Virus record (IMG/VR): IMGVR_UViG_3300021962_000552
Coordinates: 1 to 26,506 of that record
Source of the DNA: a virus
Reading direction: 5' to 3' (one strand)
DNA length: 26,506 nucleotides
The notes under the pieces were generated by a model. The model did no database searches, was not told the DNA's origin, and saw only the letters and a program-made list of their open reading frames with translations. The position numbers and the translations under genes are program-made. Below are positions 6,824-16,400 of the stretch, one piece after another. Position 1 is the first letter of the stretch. Each line of letters begins with the position of its first letter.

Positions 6824-8665
6824 ATGGATGATATTAACGACTCTAGCTGGACTGATGCTATTACTAGCACTCCATCTGCTGGTGGTTCAGAGTATGATTT
6901 TGGAACTCTATATGCGGATCAAGACCAAGCTGGTGTTGGCGGCACGGATGCGTATGGTACTGTAATAGATGGTACTTACTACACATGGGATCAAATAGCT
7001 GAAAAGGCTGGAGATGTTACTGTTACTGATCAAGATAGAAATACCGCAGCAGGTGACTGGTTTGGAAGTACTGTAACTGATACAACAGCAGCAATTGACA
7101 CTGCCCTGCGTAAAATGGGGTATACCGGCAAGCCAATAACGGATAAAGATGTAGCACTTGCAGGTCTTGGTCTGGGGGGTCTAGCGGGATATCTTGGCGC
7201 GAATACACCCAACCGCAATCCTAGTGGCTACCAAGGTGGTATTCCTCAGCTTGCTGTGGCGAGGGCGCAAGTTCCTCAACCTACAGCCCCACGCGAATAC
7301 GGCGCCCCTGCTATGGGGCGTAGATTCTTTACTGACACTCAGTTTGTAGCCCCTAGTGGTTTAGCGGCGGCACAAACGGCGGCGGATCAGCAGGCTCAAC
7401 AAATCGCAGCGCAGCAACAGCAGCCAGTTCAAGCTGCCCATGGAGGTCTTATGCATGCGGCAAGAGGGCGTTACTTACAAGGCGCATCCGATGGGATGGC
7501 AGATCAACTCCGTACATCTATCGACGGTAAACAACCTGCGGCTCTAAGCCACGGTGAGTTTGTGGTGCCTGCTGATGTGGTGTCACATCTGGGTAATGGC
7601 AACTCAGATGCCGGTGCAAAGAAACTGTATCAGATGATGGATAGGGTAAGACAGGCTCGAACCGGTACAAAGAAACAAGGCAAGCAGATCAACCCCAATA
7701 AGTTCATGCCCGGTGGCGCTGTACAGAAATACGCAGAAGGTGGGGGAATTTCTTCCGGAACAGCCGCAGCTATTAATTCGGGTTTAACTGGTACAGAGTC
7801 CAATCTGTCTAATTGGGCAGGCCCCTACGTTACTAATATGCTGGGTCAAGGCGCAGCGCTGGCTAATGCTCCGTACCAAGCCTACACAGGACAACTGACC
7901 GCTGGCACCGCGCCCTTGCAGCAGCAGGCGTTTAATCAGGCAGCTAATCTACAAGTACCGGCAGGTATGACGGGCTCTTACACACCTGTTACTTCTGATT
8001 TCAGTTCGCAAGCCGCCTCGCAGTACATGAACCCGTACCTGCAAATGTCACTTGCACCCCAGTTGGCGGAACTGCAACGGCAGAACCAAATTGCCAACAT
8101 GGGCGTTAACGCCAAATTGACCCAAGCAGGCGGGTTTGGCGGAGGTCGTCAGGCCGTTTACAACGCTGAAAATCAGCGCAACATGATGTCCCAAATGGCT
8201 AACACACTGGGCCAAGGGTATAACACCGCCTTTAACAACGCGCAGCAACAGTTCAATGCAGACCAAGCCCGTAAGATGCAAGAGGCACAGTTCGGTTCTA
8301 CCTTTGGGTTGCAATCTGGACAGGCGCAGCAGCAGGCGCAGTTGGCTAACCTCAACGCTATGGCTGGGCTCGGTTCCCAGCAGCGTGCCATTGAGCAAGA
8401 AGGGCTTACTGCTCTCCAAAACGAGTTCAATGTCCAGCGAGAAAATCCATACAAGATGGTGCAGTTTCAGCAGTCGCTGCTTAACGGTCTCCCGCTTGCG
8501 GCTCAGAACTACAATGTGGCGCAGCCTAATGCGCTGCAAAGCATTTTGGGTGGCGCCAGTGGTATAGCTGGTTTGTTACAAGCATTTGGTTATACCGTAC
8601 CGGGATTAACCACTGCTAACAAGACAGCCACGACTACTACAACTCCTACTACCGCAGCTACTTAA
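6824..8665 (+). CDS. Gly/Gln-rich virion protein with DGxxAxL...GEFVVPADVV domain
   Basis: A 613-residue protein. Residues about 205-305 carry a motif series common in uncharacterised phage virion proteins: AAHGGLM, GASDGMADQ, IDGKQPAALSHGEFVVPADVV, then GAKKLYQMMDRVRQARTGT, INPNKFMPGG and KYAEGG. A second region (about 390-560) has YMNPYLQ, GGFGGGRQAVYNAEN and Gln/Ala-rich helices that look like coiled coils. The tail is Thr-rich (TATTTTTPTTAAT). There is no signal peptide; one short hydrophobic Gly/Leu stretch (ALAGLGLGGLAGYLGA) sits near 108-123. GAGG lies 6 nt before the ATG, three bases after the upstream stop. It is likely a structural or ejected internal protein. I recognise the motifs but know no proven function for them. 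Confidence 0.65.
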   Translation: MDDINDSSWTDAITSTPSAGGSEYDFGTLYADQDQAGVGGTDAYGTVIDGTYYTWDQIAEKAGDVTVTDQDRNTAAGDWFGSTVTDTTAAIDTALRKMGYTGKPITDKDVALAGLGLGGLAGYLGANTPNRNPSGYQGGIPQLAVARAQVPQPTAPREYGAPAMGRRFFTDTQFVAPSGLAAAQTAADQQAQQIAAQQQQPVQAAHGGLMHAARGRYLQGASDGMADQLRTSIDGKQPAALSHGEFVVPADVVSHLGNGNSDAGAKKLYQMMDRVRQARTGTKKQGKQINPNKFMPGGAVQKYAEGGGISSGTAAAINSGLTGTESNLSNWAGPYVTNMLGQGAALANAPYQAYTGQLTAGTAPLQQQAFNQAANLQVPAGMTGSYTPVTSDFSSQAASQYMNPYLQMSLAPQLAELQRQNQIANMGVNAKLTQAGGFGGGRQAVYNAENQRNMMSQMANTLGQGYNTAFNNAQQQFNADQARKMQEAQFGSTFGLQSGQAQQQAQLANLNAMAGLGSQQRAIEQEGLTALQNEFNVQRENPYKMVQFQQSLLNGLPLAAQNYNVAQPNALQSILGGASGIAGLLQAFGYTVPGLTTANKTATTTTTPTTAAT

Positions 8666-8674
8666 GGAATAATT

Positions 8675-10456
8675 ATGTCGATTCCAGCTGGACCCAATCA
8701 AATTGCCCAAACATATATGGGCAACCCCGGTGCGCTGCAAGATAACATTGAAAAAGAGCAGCAGCAAAAAGCGGCCATCATGCCGGACTTTGCAAAACTT
8801 TTAGCTTTAGGAACGGTCACTAGTCGAAAAAATGACGCTGAAAAAGCTATGGCGCTTCAGCAGCTAGCGCAACTCCAAGCACAAAGCCCTACTGGTAAGC
8901 CACCGACTATTTTTGAGCAAATCCAACAAAAAGCCGCACAGATGGCTGGTATGCGAAATCAACAGGCTCAGCCACGGCTCCAAGGCTTACCGGGTATTGC
9001 CCCTGATGAGACTGAGACTGTACAAGCTGCGCAAGGCGGGCATATCCGCCGTGGTATTGATCATCTACCCGCTAACTTTAAGTTTGGCGGCGGTGGAATT
9101 GTGGCGTTCCAAGAAGGCGGTACGCCGCCGGACGAGTATGCCCCTAGTACTGATTTAGATGAAGTAATAGCAAAAGCAGCACAACAACTTAATGCTGCCG
9201 AAAAAAGTGGTGATCAAAAAGCCGTTGATTTCTATACACGAAAAATACAGAATCTACAAACTTATAAGCCTAAGTTACGCGAAGCTCCAGAAAAACCAAG
9301 TTTGTTAACCGCTGAAAAAGCGCCGCCACTTGGAGCTTATAGAACTATTACAAGTAATGCTCCTATTTCTGGTCAAGATCTTGGTATCATGTTCAAAGAC
9401 ATGCAAAGCCAAGGGCTTGATAATGTTAAGTATACTCGTAACCCCGATGCGGATTTAGAAGCCACCGCCGCCGGTATGCCATCTGCGCCCGCCCGCGTTG
9501 CTCCTGTTTCGTTGCCGGATGAAAAACCACATCCGCTTGAAGCAGACGTACAGAAATATGTCAAAGCAGCGCTTGCTAAAGACCCGCTAGCCGAAGGTCA
9601 AGCCGCGATAAAACGACAACAAGAATTGGTCGGCCTAGACCAACTGCTTGCGCCACAACAAAAGCGTATTTCTGATTTAGAAACGCTGCATAAGGAACAA
9701 GCTGCAAATAGACCCGCTGGTTGGCGTAAATGGGCGGAATCGTTTTCCGCCGCAAATCCTCGAATGGGGCTTGGTTATGCGCTTGGTAAAGCTGGTGAAG
9801 GCTACGAAAAAGCACGTGCCGGGTATGATGCGGAAGACGTGGCCAACGCTGAGAAAATCCAGACACTTGAAGCCGCTGTTATAAAAGCCAAGATTGAAGG
9901 TCGATATAAAGACGCTGCTGTTGGCGAAGCCGCTATTAAACAAATCCTTTCTGAGCAACAACACGCGGCTCAATCCGGTGCTTCTTTAATTAACACTCGC
10001 GAACAAGCTAATGCACGGAAGCAGCAAGCTGCTGACGCTCTTGCCGGTAGATTACAACAAGCCCAAATTGGTGCGGATGCTAGACGGGATGCCGCTAGAT
10101 TAGCGGCGGAACAGAAAAAAGCAGATAGAGAATCTAAAAATCGCCAATTTGACGAAAGGATGTTTCTTGCGAGGCAAAAACAGATGCAAGAAATGGAAGC
10201 TAAATGGGCTCAAATACTTAGTAAAGATGAAGAGTATAAGAAGCTATCAGGCATGTCGGCGTTGGCACAAATGCGGTTAGCCCGTGCAAAAACTCCAGAA
10301 GCTATGGAAAAACTTGCGAAGGAAATTGATAGCTACAACATTAGAAAACTTGAGATTCAGGAAAGAATCATAGGCGGCAGAGGCGCTGTTGGTGGGTCAA
10401 ATACTGAAGACACCGCTGGAGCAAAGAAAACAATTAAGTTTAATGAAATTAAATAG
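8675..10456 (+). CDS. helical virion protein with AQGGHI / FGGGGIVAFQEGG motif
   Basis: A 593-residue protein, mostly helical and Gln/Ala/Lys-rich. The N-terminal part (about 1-110) is helical. The Gly motif AAQGGHIRRGIDHLP followed by KFGGGGIVAFQEGG (about 117-150) echoes motifs in the two preceding proteins. A Trp-containing segment near 345-385 (GWRKWAESFSAANPRMGLGYALGKAGEGY) may be membrane-active or a helical hairpin. The remainder (about 385-560) is a long charged coiled coil. AAGGA precedes the ATG. It sits between a Gly-rich virion protein and the giant ejection-type protein, and is plausibly part of the same internal-core complex. No enzymatic motif is seen. Confidence 0.65.
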   Translation: MSIPAGPNQIAQTYMGNPGALQDNIEKEQQQKAAIMPDFAKLLALGTVTSRKNDAEKAMALQQLAQLQAQSPTGKPPTIFEQIQQKAAQMAGMRNQQAQPRLQGLPGIAPDETETVQAAQGGHIRRGIDHLPANFKFGGGGIVAFQEGGTPPDEYAPSTDLDEVIAKAAQQLNAAEKSGDQKAVDFYTRKIQNLQTYKPKLREAPEKPSLLTAEKAPPLGAYRTITSNAPISGQDLGIMFKDMQSQGLDNVKYTRNPDADLEATAAGMPSAPARVAPVSLPDEKPHPLEADVQKYVKAALAKDPLAEGQAAIKRQQELVGLDQLLAPQQKRISDLETLHKEQAANRPAGWRKWAESFSAANPRMGLGYALGKAGEGYEKARAGYDAEDVANAEKIQTLEAAVIKAKIEGRYKDAAVGEAAIKQILSEQQHAAQSGASLINTREQANARKQQAADALAGRLQQAQIGADARRDAARLAAEQKKADRESKNRQFDERMFLARQKQMQEMEAKWAQILSKDEEYKKLSGMSALAQMRLARAKTPEAMEKLAKEIDSYNIRKLEIQERIIGGRGAVGGSNTEDTAGAKKTIKFNEIK

Positions 10457-10467
10457 GGCTTCTTGTT

Positions 10468-13400
10468 ATGGCCTATTCCATTGAGTTACCTGACGGTACT
10501 TTGGTTGAAGACATTCCGGACGGAGTAACTCCGGAACAAGCTAAGGCCAAAATTCTAGCGTGGCGACCAGAGCTAGGCTCTAAAGAACGCACATGGGGCG
10601 AAGCGCTAACTGATGTGCCAGCATCTATATTAAGCGGCGGTGCAAAAGTTTTACAAGCGCCCGGCCAAATCTACGGGCAAATCACAGGTGATTTTTCTGA
10701 GACTGGACTTTATGGCGCTGCTAAACGCGCAGAAAAATACCTTGACGAAAATGTAAAGTCTAAGGGGCTAAAAGCGCGTGAAGCTGCCAGAGACAAAGCG
10801 GTTGGGGAAGCGGAAAAGAAGGGGCAGTGGCAAGCGTTTAAAACCGCCTTCGCAGAGTCGGTAACTGATCCGGCACTGCTAACTTCATTCATTGCCGAAC
10901 AAATCCCGACGGTGATACCGGGGGGATTAGCTGCGCGGGGTGCGGCGTTAGGTGCAAAAGCTCTTGGCGCTGGTACTAAAGCCGCTATCGGAGCGGGCAC
11001 GGCTGGCGCTATTGGTACTGGCGCTGTTATGCAAGGCGCGGATGTCGGCGCTGACACATACGACACTATTTATAAAGCGCTTCTGGAAAAGGGCTTGTCT
11101 CAAGAAGAAGCCGCTGCTGGAGCAATCAACAGGGCTCGCGCAGCTGGCTTATCTGCCGCTGCTTTATCAGTAATAGCTAATAGATATCTACCGGGCGGGC
11201 AAGCTATGGAGCGCTTGCTTGCCGGAGAAAAACTTGGTAAAGGGCGAATCCTTGCTGGGCTCACTACTGGCGCCAAAGAAATCCCAAGTGAAAACGTAGA
11301 GGAAGTTGGCGGTCAGATTGCCAAGAATATCGCTGCCCGCTCTGCCGGATTGGACACCGATCTCTTATCCGGTGTTGGGCAAACTGCTGCGATGGCAACA
11401 ATCGGAGCCGCTGGTGTAGGCGGTGTAACAGGCGCATTAGCTGGGGGGAATAGGCCCCCTGCATTTACAGAAGGTAAATTTTCAACAGAGATAAATAAGG
11501 GCTCAGTACTAGACGAGCTTAGTAAGGAGTTTCTAAATGCTGGAAAAACTTTCGATAAAACAGGTGGAGATGGCACTAGAGTGGTTAGCGAGCCCGGTGC
11601 AAGAATCCCCACCGAAGAACTTGCTGACGCTGAGTCAACTGGAGTGGTATTTGCTGGACCAGATGCTGACAAGTCTGCTGGAGGAGAAGGAGAGCGGGCC
11701 AGTTCACTAGCTGAACTTGCACGGCAACGCGAGGATTTACGAAATGAGTATCAAGCCTTAGCTAGCAACCCGCGCCCAACAGAAGTAGACATGAGGCAGA
11801 TGCGCCTCATTCAGCGCGATATGGCTGAAATAGTGGATGCCAACGCAGAAATAATTGGCGATCCCGAGCTAATTAAGCAGCTAAAAAATCCCATGTTTGA
11901 TGGGACAAGGGAAATATCCGCGCTTGCAGGAGAAACCGCGCAGCGTCGCGCAATGCAAGGCGACATGTTTGGTGATTCCAAACTAGCCTACATAATGGCA
12001 AGAAACGCGTTAGCTATGGCGGGCGGTGATCCCGTAGCTGCTGCGGAGCTTATTAAAAAATCTAAAGAAAGATACCAAAACAATCTTGCTGCTGGTAAAT
12101 ACGACGATAACTGGGCGATTAGTGAATCTAACAAGCTAGGAATCCCAGCGGGTCAGGCAATTAAAGACCGGGGCACATTAGCGGAGCAACACGTTACCCG
12201 CATGACCCATCAAGCAGATCAAGCTCTTGACTTTCTAGAGCGTGCGCCCCTTCGCCGCCGTGGTATGCAGGAAGACATGTTTGCTGGTGAACGGCGGCAA
12301 CGAGACCCTTTCGCTAAAGATGTTGGCGGTACATCCAATGAGCAGTTAGAGGGAGTGCTACAGAACAAAGTAAATACGCTAAGCACAAAACTACAATCGG
12401 CTCAGCAACAGTTAGATGATTTGACTAAAGCTCAAGCCGAACAAACAGCTAATTTTCAGAAGAACCCAAAAGCTAAAGTATCTATAACAGCGCCCCAACT
12501 TGATAGTGCAAGAGCAGAAGTAGCCTATCTGCAACGTGAACTATCGGGCGCCACACAACAGTTAAACGATGTTAAGCAGCGTATAGCAGCCGGGGAAACC
12601 ACAACGGGTGCTGGTTGGGAAGCTGGTCAACCCCCCGCTAAGCCTAAGCCGCCGCGTAAACGTCCGGAAGCTACAACAGGCGCACCCGTTCAAACTAGTA
12701 TGTTTGAACAAGAGGAAGAGACGGAAGCAGATAAACTTTTATCCGCAGTTTCAACTAAGCAAAAACAAGAATCAACTGCTGCCCCAGCCGCAGATTTAGA
12801 TTTCTTTGGTGAGGACACTGACGTAGGCACATCTCAAGAAGCAGCCAAGCCAGAGGCTCCTGCGCGAGATCAAAAAGGTCAGCCAATTCTGGCTCCTATT
12901 GTGTCTGTTGAGCACGTTAGCAAAACAGAAGAAGGCGCCCAAATCAAAGACTTCTTTGATGCTGTTCAGTCTGCTGGAAAAACACCCACTGAACAAGAAC
13001 GTCATGGAAATTCAAAAAATGTAGCGGCTAAAACTCTACTGGAATACGATATTGCAGCGCCGGGGGAAGCAGGTGGCGTGGGCATTAAATCTATGCTCAA
13101 GTACTTAGCGGCTAGGGTGGGAGGAAAAGATGCGTTACGCAATTTAACTAATGCCCTAAAGCTAGCTTCCCCCGATGAGCAATCAAGGTTGTTTAAAGAA
13201 GCTGATCTACCGGACTTAACTTCAAGGAAAGGAATAGAACAGTTTAGTGACGAAATAAGAGAACATGTAAGCCAACTATCTGGTAAAGAAACTGGGGTCG
13301 AAACACCCACGTCTCCAGTTTACGCAGAGCGCGTAAAAACAGGCACAACTGTTACAACGATTCACGGTAGAAGTCCGGAAGGCAAGCCCCGTCTCCCAAG

Positions 13401-16400
13401 TCAAGGTACGCGAGAGAACGAACATGTAGTCGCGGATAGCAAAATTCGTGATGCGATACGCGTTCTTAGGCAAGCGTTTGATCGGGGTGAAAAACTTACG
13501 CCAAACCAACAAGCGGCTATCAATTATTTAAACAACATAAACCGCAAATCATTTGGCGAAGCGCTATCTGCCTTAGCATTTGACTTGGCGTACTTTGAAA
13601 TTGACCCAAAATATTACAACGCTAATTCAACATATTTCGGTGAGGGTGGTAGATACGCCGAACAATTCCGTGCTTGGATAAAAGACAATCTGTCCCCCAA
13701 TACACTAGAAGTGCTTAACGAGATGGTCGAAGAGCACAAACAGACTGCTGCCGCTAATGAGCAGTACAGAAAAGCCATTACTCAATACTATGAGGCTTTA
13801 GATAGATATAACGCTCAACTTGCAAAAGATAGGAAAAAACAAAAGTCAATTTCTAAATCAACGCCTAAGATAAAGAACATATCTGAAGCAGTTGACGAAA
13901 CTGAAGCTACAGAAAAAGCAGAAACACCAGATGTAGAAGTCTCCACCAAAAACTTACCAACTGTACAGATGCTCACTGAGGTGCATCCTGATATCGTCCG
14001 TAAGTTAAATGCTGGTGATCTAAATGGTGCGCTAGAAATAATAGCGCAGCAAACCAAAACAAACCCTTATTACGCTGCTCTGGCGCAACGTATCTTAGAC
14101 ACTGGGATTAACGCTAAGGTTCGGATGGTAGACGCCAACAAGATGGAGTCTTTGTCAGATGATCCTAAAGTTGAAGAATCTCTCAAGGCTAGGCTAGCCA
14201 CCGTAAACAATATTGTTCAAGCTTCATATCCAGCCGATGTAGCTAAAGTAATTCAGGCTAGCCTAAATTCAAATAAACTACCCGATGTTATATCTGCCTT
14301 GTATGAGATAGATGCAACTATCGGTAACACAAGCGCGATTGAGTCTGAGAAGCAAGCAATCGAAAGCCTAAAAGAGCTTATAAATACACAGTACTCTTGG
14401 GCTGGGATGTACGATCCGCGTACAAATTCCGTTGTATTGCGTCAAGGCGCCGGGCGGCTAACCAATCATTTGCTACTGCATGAGTCGCTTCATGCCGCAG
14501 CGTCGTACTTGATTGATAATTCGGACAAACTTAGCGGCATACAAAAAGAAGGATATAACCGCCTAAAAGAACTATATGAGTATTCCAAAGCTCAGCTGTC
14601 CGGGGACGGCACTCCCAAAATCTACGGCCTCCAAGACCTACACGAGTTTGTTTCAGAAGCCCTGACCAATCCGCAGTTCCAAGTACAACTACGCGGGCTT
14701 CGCTACAAAGAAGCAAGTTATTCGCTGTACAACAGATTTACTGACGCTATACGTAGGCTGTTCAAGATCAAGCCGGGGCGTGAAAGCAATGTGCTTAATG
14801 AAGCTATTTTTGCCGCAGATGCAATGATGGCTGGCACCATGAATCTGGAAGGTCTGAATGTAACATCAGGCCCGAAAGCCATGGCAACGGCTGCTTTGCC
14901 CGCCCCAAAAAGAGCTAAGCCGCGTAATTTTGTCCCTACCGGGATGCCAAATCAGCCTTCTGCCCTTAACAGGTTTATGAAAGCCCCGACTTGGCCCGGT
15001 AAAGGTTCGCAACTGTTACGCATGTACCGCAGCATGAAGGCTTCAGCTAGGCCATCGTTGCTTGGGACACTTACGCTTCGCCAGCTTGACGATCTGGTGG
15101 GGGGCCGCATCCCACAAGTTGGTAATTTTATCAAGGTTGTAGATCGGCTTTTAGCCAATAAAAATAAAATTATTAATGAAGCAGGTCAGATACAAACCAA
15201 GTGGGAGCGGATGCAATCCGCTGATTTAACCATGTCAATAAACATGGGTAAAGTCATGCATGCAGCTACCATTCTTGAAGTTGACCCAGACAAACCCACC
15301 GCTGCCCAAAGAGCGGCTAATCCAAAACTGATGCGGGATTGGAATAGGCTAAGCCCAGAAGCCAAAAAAGTGTACCGCGAAGCGCGTGACTTTTTTGAGC
15401 GGCGCTATGCTGAGTATAAGCGTACGATGGTGCAGCGCATTATGATGCTAAATCAGTACGGCGTATCCAATAAAACTATTCTTCAGATACGGAATGAGTT
15501 TGAACAGGGGTTGATGAAGGGGCCGTATTTCCCACTTATGCGGCATGGCCGGTTCTGGTACCAAGTTGGACGTGGTACTAGCCGAGAGTACTACATGTTT
15601 GAGTCTGCCGAAGCCCGCGATGCTCATATAGAGGAACGATTAGCAAAAGACCCACATCTAGCGGGTACATTAAAAGGCCCCGGCAATGACTACGCGGGAC
15701 AGATGGATGCGCAAGCTAGCAAAGCTGGGTTTGTAAAGGACATATTTGAAGCTGTTGACAATGCTAATTTTGCGGGTTTGACACCATCGGCAGCTGATGC
15801 GCGTAAGCAAGAACTAAAAGATAATTTTTACCAAGCGTACTTGCATAATCAGCCAGATCGTAGCTTCCGTAACCAGTTCATCCACCGTAATAATGTGGAG
15901 GGCTTTTCGCAGGATGCCTTGCGTAACTTTGCAAGCATGTCTAGTAATCTAGCCAACCAGCTATCGCGGCTAAAGTATTCTCCTGAATTGTTCTCCCAGT
16001 TGGATGCAGCCAGAGAACAAATAAAACGTCGCACCACACCGGGCGCACCATACAGCGAAAAACTTACCGCCGAGAACGATGAACTACGGGATTTAGTTAA
16101 AGAGGTTGAATTGCGGCGTAGCGCCATGCTTAGCCCAGCCGATGATGGCCCTTGGGTATCGCAGTTCTCTAATGTTGGCTTTATCTACTACCTAACATCT
16201 GTAGCCTCAGCGATAACCAACGTGCTGGGCGGCGCAATGATAGGCGTACCTACGCTAGTCGGTCAGCAAGTTCGTGCCAACCCCGGCATGGGGTATACAA
16301 AAGCCGTGGCTAATGTGATGAATCAAGTGGCTAAGACTGTTTCCGACATATTCCGTACCGGATTTAATGTCGAAACAGGCAAGCGTATCCAAGATTTCCG

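Noticed and set aside
8048-8539. 163-residue antisense frame inside the Gly/Gln-rich virion gene
   Set aside because: Leu/Arg-rich composition comes from the reverse complement of CAG-rich codons; there is no translation signal, and the opposite strand is the expressed one here.
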